Below are positions 17,895 to 26,844 of a stretch of DNA of 64,000 nt, piece by piece. The position numbers and the translations under genes are program-made. The notes beneath the pieces were generated by a model. The model saw only the letters and a program-made list of their open reading frames with translations, was not told the origin of the DNA and ran no database searches. Origin of the DNA: Hyphomonadaceae bacterium UBA7672 (GTDB lineage Bacteria > Pseudomonadota > Alphaproteobacteria > Caulobacterales > Hyphomonadaceae); contig DLHI01000035.1 of the NCBI GenBank assembly GCA_002483135.1, positions 370,448 through 434,447 of the forward strand, in the 5' to 3' direction. How positions within the stretch are numbered: the first letter of the stretch is position 1; each line of letters starts with the position of its first letter.

Positions 17895-19376
17895 ATGAAA
17901 ATCATCCGGGCGCTCCGGCAGCAGCGGCGCGGCGGCATGGTGGGAGTTTGCGTGCGGAACTTCGGGTCCAACTCGAAGGGCAACATGACCATCTTCATGG
18001 GTGGTCTCATGCTCGTCGCCGCGTTCATCGTCGGCGGCGTGGTCGACTACATGTCGCTGTCCAACCAGAAGCATGCGCTGCAGGGCGTGGCTGATCGCGC
18101 AGCGCTTGCCGCCGCTCAGGAACTCATCGTCTTCAAGGGCTCGGACAAGCGTGTCAACGCGATCACTCAGAGCTTTGTCACGGTGAATTACACGGCGAAA
18201 CCAAGCAAGGCGACTGCGCGCATCATTGAGGAAGGCAAGGCCGTCGAGGTCACCATCGTTGCCGAACCGCAGACCTATTTCCCCGGTCCCGTTGCGCGCG
18301 GCGTCAGCGAGATCAAGGTGAACGCGGTCGCGGAGATTTCAGGCGGGGGCTATGTCTGCATGATCGGCCTGTCGACATCAGAGCCATCGACCCTGGAGAT
18401 GCACGACAAGGCGCGCGTGACGGCCGAGGCGTGCGCGATCTATTCCAACTCGCGCTCGCCGTCTTCGCTTCGCCTTCACAACTCGGCGCGCGTTAAGGCC
18501 GATCTCGTATGCGTCGCGGGCGGGGTCCAGGGAAGCACATCAGCGGTGTCGCCCAACGCCCCCATCGAAGATTGCCCGCCGCTTGCCGATCCGCTGCGCG
18601 ACAGGCCGGAACCGAATGTCGGCCTGCTGGAATGCAACAACATCCTCGGGTCGGGAAGCATCCTCGGCAGCGATCTTCTGGGCAAGGACGGCAAGCTGCT
18701 TTCGCCGGAAGGTCTGCTGGGCAAGGGCGGTCTTGTTGGCGGCCTTGTGAGCGGCGACCTGCTCAAGAAGAAGAACCTCCTGCAGAGCGTCGCTGGCGGC
18801 GATCTGGTCGGCAATCTTGCGCCAGGGCTCCTCGTGACAGGCAAGACCACGCTGGAACCCGGCGTCTATTGCGGCGGCATCAATGTCCTCGGCGGTGACG
18901 TCACGCTGAAACCGGGCACCTACGTCCTCAACAATGGCGGTCTCGTCATCATGAACGGCGGTAGGCTGGTCGGCGAGAATGTCGGTTTTTACCTGACCGG
19001 CGCGCTCGGTCTGTCGACGGTCCAGTTCGCGCCGTCGACCACCGTTTCGCTCACTGCGCCGAAGACCGGCGACATGGCGGGAATGCTGTTCTTCGAGGAC
19101 CGGGACGTGATCTTCAAGTTTCCCCACATCATCGCCAGCAACGATGCCCGAAACCTGGTGGGGACGATCTACCTTCCCGGGAACACGCTTGAGATCAATT
19201 CAACGAAGCCCATCGCCGACAAGTCCGACTATACCGTCATCATAGCCCGCAAGTTCGACATGAAGGACGGACCGGAACTGGTCCTCAACACCGACTACGA
19301 AAGCAGCCCGATCCCGGTTCCCGACGGCGTTGGCAACAAGTCGCGCCCCGTTGTGAAACTGGCCGCGTCGGACTGA
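17895..19376 (+). CDS. TadG-like pilus-assembly/surface protein
   Basis: The 493-residue protein (ATG 17895; a GTG at 17880 is an alternative, and neither has a clear ribosome-binding site) begins with a short basic region. It then has SNSKGNMTIFMGGLMLVAAF with a membrane helix, followed by DYMSLSNQKHALQGVADRAALAAA. This is the TadE/TadG N-terminal signature of Flp/Tad pilus systems. Residues roughly 240-320 are a Gly/Leu/Lys-rich low-complexity stretch with repeated LLGK, LLSP and LVGG units. The C-terminal part has beta-helix-like repeats (LEPGVYCGGINVLGG, LKPGTYVLNNGGLVIMNGG). No other tad genes are in the window, so it may be an orphan surface protein rather than part of a pilus machine. 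Confidence 0.75.
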   Translation: MKIIRALRQQRRGGMVGVCVRNFGSNSKGNMTIFMGGLMLVAAFIVGGVVDYMSLSNQKHALQGVADRAALAAAQELIVFKGSDKRVNAITQSFVTVNYTAKPSKATARIIEEGKAVEVTIVAEPQTYFPGPVARGVSEIKVNAVAEISGGGYVCMIGLSTSEPSTLEMHDKARVTAEACAIYSNSRSPSSLRLHNSARVKADLVCVAGGVQGSTSAVSPNAPIEDCPPLADPLRDRPEPNVGLLECNNILGSGSILGSDLLGKDGKLLSPEGLLGKGGLVGGLVSGDLLKKKNLLQSVAGGDLVGNLAPGLLVTGKTTLEPGVYCGGINVLGGDVTLKPGTYVLNNGGLVIMNGGRLVGENVGFYLTGALGLSTVQFAPSTTVSLTAPKTGDMAGMLFFEDRDVIFKFPHIIASNDARNLVGTIYLPGNTLEINSTKPIADKSDYTVIIARKFDMKDGPELVLNTDYESSPIPVPDGVGNKSRPVVKLAASD

Positions 19377-19433
19377 ATCCAGGCGGCCGGTTAGCCAATT
19401 CCTCAGCCAGTTGTGGCAAATGCAGAAGGTTGA

Positions 19434-20648
19434 GTGAGCGTGTCGGAGAACATGATCTACAAACAAGCACTTCTGGTCGATGATGATCCGATCTTCCGCG
19501 CGCTCGCCGAGGATCTCGTCCTCGATTGGGGTGTCGAGCACGTCGAGACGGCAGAATCCGGTCTTGAGGCGCTCTCGAAGCTCAGCGCAGGATTGAAGCC
19601 CGATCTTCTGATCTGCGATCTCAACATGCCGGCGCATGATGGCGTCAGCCTGATCCGCTCGCTGGCCGAGCGCCGCTATGCCGGCAGGGTTGTGATCATC
19701 TCGGGCGAGGCTCACGCGGTCATCGATACGGTCGCCAAGCTCGCGAAGATGCAGAGCCTCAACATCATCGGCACGATCCGCAAGCCTCTGACGCCGGAAA
19801 CCCTGGCCGAGGTCTTGTCGCGCGGAGCTCCCTTGGCGCCCAGGAAGCAGGTCTTCGCGACGGTCCAGCCGATGCTGCTGGACGCCGCCATCGATGGAGA
19901 CGCGTTGCGCCCGTTCTTCCAGGCCAAGGTTTCGATGACGACAGGGCAGATCACGGGTGCGGAAGCGCTCGCCCGCATCGCCGTGACGCCGAGCGAACTC
20001 GCCAGCCCCGTTCCCTACATTGAGCTTGCCGAACGCAAGAACCGTATCGACGATCTCACTTTCGTGCTGACGCGCATCGTGGCGCTTCACACCAGGTCGT
20101 TCTTGATCGACGGCCAGCCCATGCCGGTCTCGATCAACATCTCGCCGGCGTCGCTGACGAACCTGGCCTTCCCCGACATGATGGCTCATGCTGTCGAGGG
20201 CGTTGGCGTTCCCACATCTCAGGTGACGCTGGAAGTCACCGAGACCCGACTGCTCGACGACAGCCCTGCCGTTCTCGACATCTTCGCGCGCTTGCGTCTC
20301 AAGGGTTTTGGCCTCTCGATCGACGATTTCGGAACGGGCGCATCGAACATCGATCGGCTGCAGATGTTTCCGTTCACCGAACTGAAGATCGACCAGTCGT
20401 TCACGCGTAATGCGCTGACCGACAGATTCGCCCGAACCAGCGTTGAGATGAGCGTGAAGCTGGCGCAGGAAGCCGGCCTCAAGATTGTCGCCGAGGGCGT
20501 CGAGACGGTTGAGATGTGGTCGTTTCTCGCCGATCTCGGCGTCGACGAAGCGCAGGGCTACCTGATGGCCCGGCCCTTGCCGCCCGCAGAGTTCGCGGCC
20601 CTGCTACGTGCGGGCCTCACCGGCCTGCCGCTGGCGCGCAGCGCCTGA
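19434..20648 (+). CDS. Response regulator with EAL c-di-GMP phosphodiesterase domain
   Basis: The 404-residue protein starts at GTG 19434 (another GTG at 19440 and an ATG at 19452 are in frame). Residues 10-130 are a receiver domain: LLVDDDPIFR, phospho-acceptor in LICDLNMPAHDG and Lys in IRKPLTPE. Residues about 150-395 are an EAL domain with every catalytic signature: GAEALAR, NISPASL, EVTET, IDDFGTG, LKIDQSF, AEGVET and QGYLMARP. It should therefore be an active phosphodiesterase lowering c-di-GMP when phosphorylated or released. It follows the TadG-like gene by 57 bp, linking c-di-GMP control to surface attachment. The stop is one base from the convergent TetR stop. Confidence 0.92.
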   Translation: MSVSENMIYKQALLVDDDPIFRALAEDLVLDWGVEHVETAESGLEALSKLSAGLKPDLLICDLNMPAHDGVSLIRSLAERRYAGRVVIISGEAHAVIDTVAKLAKMQSLNIIGTIRKPLTPETLAEVLSRGAPLAPRKQVFATVQPMLLDAAIDGDALRPFFQAKVSMTTGQITGAEALARIAVTPSELASPVPYIELAERKNRIDDLTFVLTRIVALHTRSFLIDGQPMPVSINISPASLTNLAFPDMMAHAVEGVGVPTSQVTLEVTETRLLDDSPAVLDIFARLRLKGFGLSIDDFGTGASNIDRLQMFPFTELKIDQSFTRNALTDRFARTSVEMSVKLAQEAGLKIVAEGVETVEMWSFLADLGVDEAQGYLMARPLPPAEFAALLRAGLTGLPLARSA

Positions 20649-20649
20649 T

Positions 20650-21381
20650 CTACTGAACGCGTGGTATATCCGGAAGCGGAGCAGGCCGCTCGGCGTGCTG
20701 TTCGCCAAGCTGCCGTGCGATCAGGTCCTCGCGCATCATCTGCAGCGTCCACACGACATTGTCCCGCACGCCGACGCTCGGATAGGTGAAGGTGTTGATC
20801 GCCAGCGCGCGCGTCGCCATCGCGACCGTGCCGATCAAACCAAACAGTTCGTGGCTTGGCTTCAGGCCTGCCTCGCGCGCGATACGGCTGACCACGCGCA
20901 CATAGTCTTCCGAAATGGCGCTCATCATTGGCGTTACAGCCTCGCGGATTTCGGCATCGCTGCGTGACCCGATGCGCACCTCGTTAAGCGCGGTGCCCTC
21001 GGGCATACGCTGGGTCGTCAGCGACTGATCGAGGATGGCGCGAAAGCGGGGCAGGCCGGGCGGTATCTTCGCCATCTCTTCCGCGCGGAAATCCCTCAGA
21101 CAATGGTAAGCATGCTCAACGGTTGCGATGATGAGCGCCTGGCGCGTCGGGAAGTGGTGCATCATCGCGCCACGCGAGACGCCAGCCGCATCGGCCACCT
21201 TGATGTTGGTGACGCCGCCATACCCCCAGGCATTGAGACAGGCGATCGTGGCGTCCAGAATCAGGCGCCGCGTCGTGGCGGAACGCTCGGAGTTCTTGCG
21301 CCTTTCGGCCCGTGGCAGGGGGCCGGGGCTTCGCGCGGCAGGCGCCGCCGCAGGCTGCTCCTGTCGTGATTTCTGAGCCAT
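20650..21381 (-). CDS. TetR/AcrR family transcriptional regulator
   Basis: The 243-residue protein starts at ATG 21381 with AAGG eight bases upstream. After a Pro/Ala-rich leader of about 35 residues comes a TetR helix-turn-helix: RRLILDATIACLNAWGYGGV, then VADAAGVSRGAMMHHFPTRQ (recognition helix). The C-terminal ligand-binding domain is all-helical. It is convergent with the EAL gene and divergent from the serine hydrolase gene at 21747, which is a possible target. The ligand is unknown. Confidence 0.88.
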   Translation of the reverse strand: MAQKSRQEQPAAAPAARSPGPLPRAERRKNSERSATTRRLILDATIACLNAWGYGGVTNIKVADAAGVSRGAMMHHFPTRQALIIATVEHAYHCLRDFRAEEMAKIPPGLPRFRAILDQSLTTQRMPEGTALNEVRIGSRSDAEIREAVTPMMSAISEDYVRVVSRIAREAGLKPSHELFGLIGTVAMATRALAINTFTYPSVGVRDNVVWTLQMMREDLIARQLGEQHAERPAPLPDIPRVQ

Positions 21382-21668
21382 TACAGTACCTTGCGAGCAC
21401 CTTCTCGCCGCTCTGGATCGGCAGAATTCCGCGTACACTTCGGACGGTATCTCGACCGAGATGATGCTCGCGTAAACCCTTGAAAACAAGCCGGCTGGCC
21501 GGTATTGTCACAAGTGGTGACCCGGTGGGGGCTGGCCGGGCTGGGAAGCGCTTCTCCCCGCATCCTGCTTTCCCCGCATTGAGCTTGTGGCCAAGCCGAC
21601 GGCCCGGCCCCCGACGGGAGTCTTACCCAGCCTCCGATCTTGGGGCTGTACCATCCCGAGCTGAACCT

Positions 21669-21701
21669 GCCCCCGGACTCCCAGGAGCCCGGGGGCTATT
21701 T
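21669..21701 (+). terminator. GC-rich hairpin followed by a short T-rich stretch; possible terminator of an unannotated transcript
   Basis: GCCCCCGG at 21669-21676 pairs perfectly with CCGGGGGC at 21689-21696, with a four-base inner stem (CTCC/GGAG) in the loop, and TATTT follows. No plus-strand gene lies just upstream. It either ends a small RNA from the preceding 150 bp, which also contains a GGCCGGGC/GCCCGGCC pairing, or forms in the serine hydrolase leader. Confidence 0.4.
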
Positions 21702-21746
21702 CGTTCCAGCCGCTCGCGCTAAGTCCAAACGACGACAGGAGACAGC

Positions 21747-22967
21747 ATGGCCATCGAAGTGATCGACCCAGTAGACGCAGGAATGAATACAGAGCGGCTG
21801 GCGCGCATTCCGGCCTACTTCGAAGGCTATGTGGACAAGGGCAAGCTTCCCTGCGTCACGGCCCTTGTCGCGCGAGGCGGGCAGGTCGCGCACCTCTCAT
21901 TCCGTGGCGCCACCGAAATGGGTGGGTCGCGACCGATCGACGAGAACACGATCTATCGGATCTATTCGATGACCAAGCCGATCACATCGGTTGCGGCCAT
22001 GATCCTGTTTGAGGAAGGCGCGCTAAGGCTCGACCACGAAGTATTTCGCTACATCCCCGAATTCCAGGACACGATGGTGCTGGGCGAGGATGGCAAGCTG
22101 GTGAAGCCGGCGCGCCCCATGACAGTGCGCGACCTGTTCACGCACACATCTGGCCTCAGCTACTCGTTCCTGATGCAGGGACCGGTCGACAAGTACTACC
22201 GCGACAACAAGCTGGAATACTCAAGCTGGAAGGGCGACCTGAAATCGTTCTGCGAAGCGCTGGCCAAGGCGCCGCTGGTCTTCTCGCCGGGTGATCGCTG
22301 GAACTACTCCAACTCAACCGACGTGCTTGGGCGGGTGGTTGAAGTGGCGTCGGGCATGAGCCTCGATCAGTTCTTCCAGACCCGCATATTCGCCCCGCTG
22401 GGCATGAAGGACACCGGCTTCCACGTGCCGGCCGACAAGATCGACAGGCTCATGGCCTGCTACCGCCGCGATCCGGTAAGCGGCGAAATCTCGCTTGCTG
22501 ATCCGGGCGGCGCGGCGAGCGCCTATGCGAAACCGCCGAATGTGTTTTCCGGCGGCGGCGGCCTTGCCTCCACAATCGGCGACTATCTCCGTTTCTGCCT
22601 GATGCTGGCCAATGGCGGCGAACTGGATGGCGTCCGGATCCTCTCGCCCAAGACGCTCGAATTCATGACGATGAACCATCTGCCGGGCGACAAGACGCTG
22701 AAGGACATGGGCGACAAGACGTTCTCTGAATCGCGTATGGACGGATCGGGATTCGGTCTCGGCTGGGCCGTCACCACCGACGTCGTCGCTACGACGCAGC
22801 CAGCCTCCGTGGGCACATTCTCGTGGGGCGGTATGGCGTCGACCTTCTTCTGGATCGATCCCGTCGAAGACATCATCGCAATTCAGATGACGCAGCTCAT
22901 GCCCTCAGGCGCATACCCGATCCGCCCGCAATTCCAGCAATTGGTCTACGCAGCGATTGAGGAGTAG
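21747..22967 (+). CDS. Class C beta-lactamase-like serine hydrolase
   Basis: The 406-residue protein starts at ATG 21747 after CAGGAG. It has the serine beta-lactamase/DD-peptidase motifs: SMTK with Ser74 and Lys77, Tyr187-Ser-Asn189 in WNYSNSTD, and a late WGGMAST segment in the position of the KTG motif (Gly-rich strand). There is no signal peptide, so it is probably cytoplasmic. Such class C-like proteins are usually esterases or amidases (EstB type) rather than antibiotic-resistance enzymes. It stands alone, divergent from the TetR gene that might control it and convergent with irr. Confidence 0.88.
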   Translation: MAIEVIDPVDAGMNTERLARIPAYFEGYVDKGKLPCVTALVARGGQVAHLSFRGATEMGGSRPIDENTIYRIYSMTKPITSVAAMILFEEGALRLDHEVFRYIPEFQDTMVLGEDGKLVKPARPMTVRDLFTHTSGLSYSFLMQGPVDKYYRDNKLEYSSWKGDLKSFCEALAKAPLVFSPGDRWNYSNSTDVLGRVVEVASGMSLDQFFQTRIFAPLGMKDTGFHVPADKIDRLMACYRRDPVSGEISLADPGGAASAYAKPPNVFSGGGGLASTIGDYLRFCLMLANGGELDGVRILSPKTLEFMTMNHLPGDKTLKDMGDKTFSESRMDGSGFGLGWAVTTDVVATTQPASVGTFSWGGMASTFFWIDPVEDIIAIQMTQLMPSGAYPIRPQFQQLVYAAIEE

Positions 22968-22987
22968 GGCGAGCGCGGACCTGGCCG

Positions 22988-23386
22988 CTACTTGCCGCCC
23001 GTCATCCGGACGATGACTTCGACCGAGCGCACTTTCGCGCCCGCGGGAATTTCCGGCAGGCCTTCGACGCGGATCGAGTCGCCGGGAATGTCGTGCAGCA
23101 CGCCATTCTGTTCGAAGAACAGGTGGTGGTGCTCGGAAACGTTCGTATCGAAATAGGTGCGGTCCGTATCCAGCGTGATGCGCTTCATGAGGCCGGCTGA
23201 CACGAACTGGTTCAGCGTGTTGTAGACCGTGGCCAGCGACACGCGGACGCCAGCCTTGCGGGCCATGGCCGCGACGTCGTCAGCCGTCACATGGCGGTCA
23301 TGCCCGTCGAACAACAGGCCGCCAATGGCGAGCCTTTTGGGCGTCGCGCGGAGGCCGACAGATTGGAGGCGGTTTGTAATGCTCAT
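22988..23386 (-). CDS. irr: Fur-superfamily regulator, Irr type
   Basis: The 132-residue protein has the Fur winged helix (GLRATPKRLAIGGLLF, then VSLATVYNTLNQF as recognition helix) and a dimerisation domain starting SEHHHLFFEQNG. The paired CxxC motifs of Fur/Zur are absent, while the HHH run fits Irr, the haem-responsive iron regulator of Alphaproteobacteria. In rhizobia, Irr represses haem synthesis and activates or represses iron genes under iron limitation, and it is degraded when haem is present. A perfect ICE-like palindrome lies seven bases upstream of the start codon, suggesting autoregulation. PerR-like identity is the main alternative. Confidence 0.8.
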   Translation of the reverse strand: MSITNRLQSVGLRATPKRLAIGGLLFDGHDRHVTADDVAAMARKAGVRVSLATVYNTLNQFVSAGLMKRITLDTDRTYFDTNVSEHHHLFFEQNGVLHDIPGDSIRVEGLPEIPAGAKVRSVEVIVRMTGGK

Positions 23387-23392
23387 AGTTTC

Positions 23393-23409
23393 ACTAGAAT
23401 GGTTCTAGT
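23393..23409. promoter_or_regulatory. ICE-like palindrome (probable Irr operator) at the irr start
   Basis: ACTAGAA-TGG-TTCTAGT is a perfect 7+7 inverted repeat. Its TAGAA-N3-TTCTA core equals the iron control element bound by Irr (TTTAGAA-N3-TTCTAAA). It begins only seven bases before the irr ATG, so bound protein would block transcription or translation initiation directly. The CaiB-type gene at 23576 is transcribed away from it 167 bp downstream and could share the control. Confidence 0.65.
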
Positions 23410-23575
23410 TTGCCCGGAATGCAAGTGTCGCCATGCCGCAGTGCGAAAATGAGGAAAAACAACAGCTTGAGTTGCTGCGGCATCAAGCCGGCGTGACCTC
23501 GTTGGCCTCCCGCTTGCGCCATCTGACCGCGCGCCCGATAGCAGGCGCAACAAGAAGACGGGGAGCAATCGCGCT

Positions 23576-24784
23576 GTGACCAAGCCTGCCACCGGCCCTC
23601 TCGCGGGCGTGAAGATCCTCGATCTCTCCACCGTCGTCCTCGGTCCCTACGCCACGCAGCTTTTGGGCGACATGGGAGCGGACGTCGTGAAGGTCGAGAA
23701 CGGCACGGGCGACATCATGCGCCACGCTGGCCCTTCGCCCGCGCCGGGCATGGGCGCGATCTACATGGGTTGCAACCGCAACAAGCGCGCCATCCTGCTC
23801 GATCTCAAGACCGCTGACGGCATTGAGGCGATCAAGCGCCTGGTGAAGCAGTCGGACGTGTTCTTCACCAACGTCCGCATGGACGGGCTCAAGCGCCTCG
23901 GTCTCGGCTATGACGACCTCAAGGCGATCCGCGAAGACATCATCTATGTCCACTGCGCGGGCTATGGCGCGAACGGCCCCTATGCGGGCAAGCCCGCTTA
24001 CGACGATCTCATCCAGGCCGGCTCCGGCATCGCAGACCTGTTCCACGTCCGCGACGGCGGCCCGCCGCGCTACATGCCCGCGCTGATGGCCGACAAGGTG
24101 TCGGGGCTCCACGCCGCGTACGCCACCATTGCCGGACTCTTTGCGAAAGCGACAACAGGAAAGGGCCAGTTCATCGAGGCGCCGATGCTGGAAAGCTTCA
24201 CGGCGTTCAACCTCGTCGAGAACCTCTACGGTCATACCTTCGTTCCGCCATTGGCGCAGATGGCCTATACGCGCTCGTCGAGCCCCAACCGCATGCCGTA
24301 TCCCACGAAGGACGGCTACATCGGAATCATGCCCTACAGCGACAAGCAGTGGGTGACGTTCTTCGAACTCGGCGGCCGCCCCGAGATCATGACCACCGAT
24401 CCCCGATTCTCCACCTACAATGCGCGTACGGCCAATATCGGCGCGCTCTATCAGCTCGTCGGCGAAGTCGCCGCCACCAAGACAACCGACGAATGGCTGG
24501 ACCTGCTCGGCAAGGCCGACATTCCCTGCGCCCGCTGCGCCAGCCTGCAGGAGGTGCTCGAGGATCCACACTTGCGCGAAACGGGCTTCATCCACGAACG
24601 CCAGCATCCTGCCGGCTTCCCGTACCTCGCGATGGAACACCCCGTAAACTTCACCGGCACCCCCGCCGACATCCGCCGCGAACCGCCCCTGCTGGGAGAG
24701 CACACCGTCGACGTGCTGATCGAACTCGGCTTTTCGCAGGCTGACGCCGAGCGGATCGCGAAGGACGCGGCAAAGTCGAAGTAG
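23576..24784 (+). CDS. CaiB/BaiF family III CoA-transferase
   Basis: The 402-residue protein starts at GTG 23576 with GGGGAG ten bases upstream. It begins GPLAGVKILDLSTVVLGPYATQLLGDMGADVVKVE, the canonical family III opening, and the catalytic Asp lies in the MPALMADKVSGLHAAYA segment (about residue 170). These enzymes transfer CoA between carboxylates without a covalent glutamyl-CoA of the family I kind; substrates include formate/oxalate, carnitine, bile acids and alpha-methylacyl-CoA racemisation. No neighbouring catabolic genes reveal which applies. It converges on the RyR-domain gene with six bases between the stops. Confidence 0.9.
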   Translation: MTKPATGPLAGVKILDLSTVVLGPYATQLLGDMGADVVKVENGTGDIMRHAGPSPAPGMGAIYMGCNRNKRAILLDLKTADGIEAIKRLVKQSDVFFTNVRMDGLKRLGLGYDDLKAIREDIIYVHCAGYGANGPYAGKPAYDDLIQAGSGIADLFHVRDGGPPRYMPALMADKVSGLHAAYATIAGLFAKATTGKGQFIEAPMLESFTAFNLVENLYGHTFVPPLAQMAYTRSSSPNRMPYPTKDGYIGIMPYSDKQWVTFFELGGRPEIMTTDPRFSTYNARTANIGALYQLVGEVAATKTTDEWLDLLGKADIPCARCASLQEVLEDPHLRETGFIHERQHPAGFPYLAMEHPVNFTGTPADIRREPPLLGEHTVDVLIELGFSQADAERIAKDAAKSK

Positions 24785-24790
24785 GCGCAG

Positions 24791-26641
24791 TCAGCGCGGC
24801 TTCCGCTTCCCATTCCATTCCTTCATCACGGTCTTGGCCGTCGCCGCGACCGAAGCGTCCTTGTTCCTGTCGGACGCCTCCAGATTGTCGAACGCAATCA
24901 GGCTCGCGCGCGTCCGGTGATAGTCGCTTCGTTTGCCTGGCCGCCAGCCGTCGAGAAACCGGTCCAGCATCCAGCGCTGGTGCTCAAGCCGCATCAGAAG
25001 GTCTGCCTGATCAGCATCATCCAATCGGATATCGTTGTGCGCCGGGGGCGCCTCGTGCGTCGCACGGGCGCCCGAAGATGAAAGCCAGCGGTCGAGATCA
25101 AACCCCGCCACATGCGCCTTTGCTCTCAGGTGCGCCACTGCCCGCCGAACTGACGTGCGCGCTTGATCCGGTAGTTCGTCCCACGCTATCTGCCCCTGGC
25201 TAACCGCGCCCACCTCGCGCCGCTCCCGATCGATCCGAAGGCGCTCGTGTTCCTCATGATATCGCCTTGCCAGCATGTCATGGCGCGGCTCCAGCAGGCC
25301 TGCTCCATCGAACGCCGCCGGCCACGCCCCGAACGACACCACGCGCAGGTTGCAGAGTTGGCCCTGAGCGACCGCCTGCTTCTCGCGTTCCTCCTGCAGT
25401 TCCTCATCGCCGCCGACTATCCCCGACCCATGACGGACAGGCGGCAATCCTGCGCCGTGCTGGGCGCACAGGAATATCGGTGCAACAAAGAGCTGGTGCC
25501 GCAGCGCGGCAGCGCGCCACGAATAGGCCAAGGCGAGCGGGCGTGCATCCTGATCGATCGCCACATACGCCGCACAGACCGGCGAGACCTGCGTCCGCTC
25601 TTTTAGGCTCGCCGCCAGTTTCTCCTGGTCGAGCCGGATATCGCCGGCGATGAACCTGAAGTCGACATGCTTCATCAGGGTTTCATGGCGATTGATGAAG
25701 TCAGGCGCCAGCTTGCGCTCCACCTCCGGGTCGATGACGGTGATCATCAGCTTGCGTTCCCCCGGCACGACGGAGGTGGCGATGAACTCCCGCGCAAGCT
25801 CCTGGCCCACCTGGCCAAACCCAACGAGCAGGATGTGCTGCACAGGCGCCGCGAGATTGCGCGCCAACAGATAGGGCGGGTGAGCCAGCATGACCTGCCG
25901 TGCGGCCCCGCTCGCATACGAGAACGCCGTCAGCTTGTGGGCGCCGCGCTCGCGGCTTAGCCGGTCGCGCATCCACGGATCGGAGATGTGCGCCAGCACT
26001 TCGGCCTTGGGATAGCGACGCGCGGCAGCCTGCGCTGTCTGCCATGTGTCGGCGTCGTCGGCTTCATCCACCACAAAACGCCGCGCCTTTTTTCCAGCGG
26101 CGCGACGCAGCTGCGCCTTCAGCGGGCCGCGCCGCTCATACGTGGCCAGCCGGTGCGCGCCGGGTTGATCCTCCTCCGCCAGATGGATCGCCTTGCGCTT
26201 GGGAAACATCTGGTTGTGGGCGCTGGCATACTCGCGCGCAGCAGGACCATCGCCCACGATCACGTCATGCTTGTTGATCCAGAAGCGGTACAGCCACTCT
26301 GAAAGACGCGCGCCGATACCGAGCAGGATAAGTCGCGTGGCGATGATCACGGACGCCACCACGCCAAGTGCGCGCGCCCATACAAACTGCCACATAGGCT
26401 CCGCGCCCACATGGTCGGCATCGAAGTAGATGTCGGAGAGCAGCAGCACCTTGACCGTTCGCACTGTCACGTCCGCCCAGTCGTCCCAGCTCGACGGGTC
26501 GATCTGGCGAACCCAGCCCCAGAAGGCCAGCCCCAGCGCGCCAAGCGCAGCAGCGCTGGCGATCGTCCACGCGAACCGCAGCGCGACCTTGCCGCGTCCG
26601 CCTCCGGGCCGCCCCCTTACCTCGGTGTTGGCTTCAGACAT
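24791..26641 (-). CDS. Two-TM, double TrkA-N-like, RyR-domain protein
   Basis: The 616-residue protein has two membrane helices (about 23-43 and 88-108) separated by a loop. A first Rossmann-like segment (HDVIVGDGPAAREYA, from 125) and a second TrkA-N-type nucleotide-binding core (HILLVGFGQVGQELA, 269-283) follow. The last ~65 residues match the RyR repeat of ryanodine receptors (LEHQRWMLDRFLDGWRPG and IAFDNLEASDRNKD). The layout resembles an RCK-gated channel, but the loop between the helices has no TVGYG-type selectivity filter, so ion conduction is doubtful. Bacterial RyR domains have been linked by comparative genomics to nucleotide-signalling conflict systems. Its upstream neighbour (26845-27366) looks like a nucleotide-processing enzyme, which supports that reading. 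Confidence 0.72.
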   Translation of the reverse strand: MSEANTEVRGRPGGGRGKVALRFAWTIASAAALGALGLAFWGWVRQIDPSSWDDWADVTVRTVKVLLLSDIYFDADHVGAEPMWQFVWARALGVVASVIIATRLILLGIGARLSEWLYRFWINKHDVIVGDGPAAREYASAHNQMFPKRKAIHLAEEDQPGAHRLATYERRGPLKAQLRRAAGKKARRFVVDEADDADTWQTAQAAARRYPKAEVLAHISDPWMRDRLSRERGAHKLTAFSYASGAARQVMLAHPPYLLARNLAAPVQHILLVGFGQVGQELAREFIATSVVPGERKLMITVIDPEVERKLAPDFINRHETLMKHVDFRFIAGDIRLDQEKLAASLKERTQVSPVCAAYVAIDQDARPLALAYSWRAAALRHQLFVAPIFLCAQHGAGLPPVRHGSGIVGGDEELQEEREKQAVAQGQLCNLRVVSFGAWPAAFDGAGLLEPRHDMLARRYHEEHERLRIDRERREVGAVSQGQIAWDELPDQARTSVRRAVAHLRAKAHVAGFDLDRWLSSSGARATHEAPPAHNDIRLDDADQADLLMRLEHQRWMLDRFLDGWRPGKRSDYHRTRASLIAFDNLEASDRNKDASVAATAKTVMKEWNGKRKPR

Positions 26642-26844
26642 CGAGAACGCTCCTGCAGGCGGAACGCTAGACTGGCAATCTGCGAAGGCAAGCGAGAAGC
26701 CATCGGCTGGAGCGGCAGCGAGGCGATTTTATCCCAGCCGCTCCGCAACGTCTTATTCGTTCTGCATACGACAGGTTCCGCCCCCGCACAGAGATGCGCC
26801 TGAGGACGTACACGGACCGCACAGGCGCAATTTGCGCCATGCCT

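Noticed and set aside
21747..22967. Antibiotic-resistance beta-lactamase
   Set aside because: The motifs fit class C-like esterases; there is no signal peptide, which a periplasmic resistance enzyme would need.
24791..26641. Potassium channel
   Set aside because: The two helices and TrkA-N domains suggest it, but no TVGYG-like filter lies between the helices.
26824..26838. Seven-base palindrome between the RyR gene and the broken enzyme gene as a terminator
   Set aside because: The stem is short, the loop is a single base and no T-run follows on either strand.
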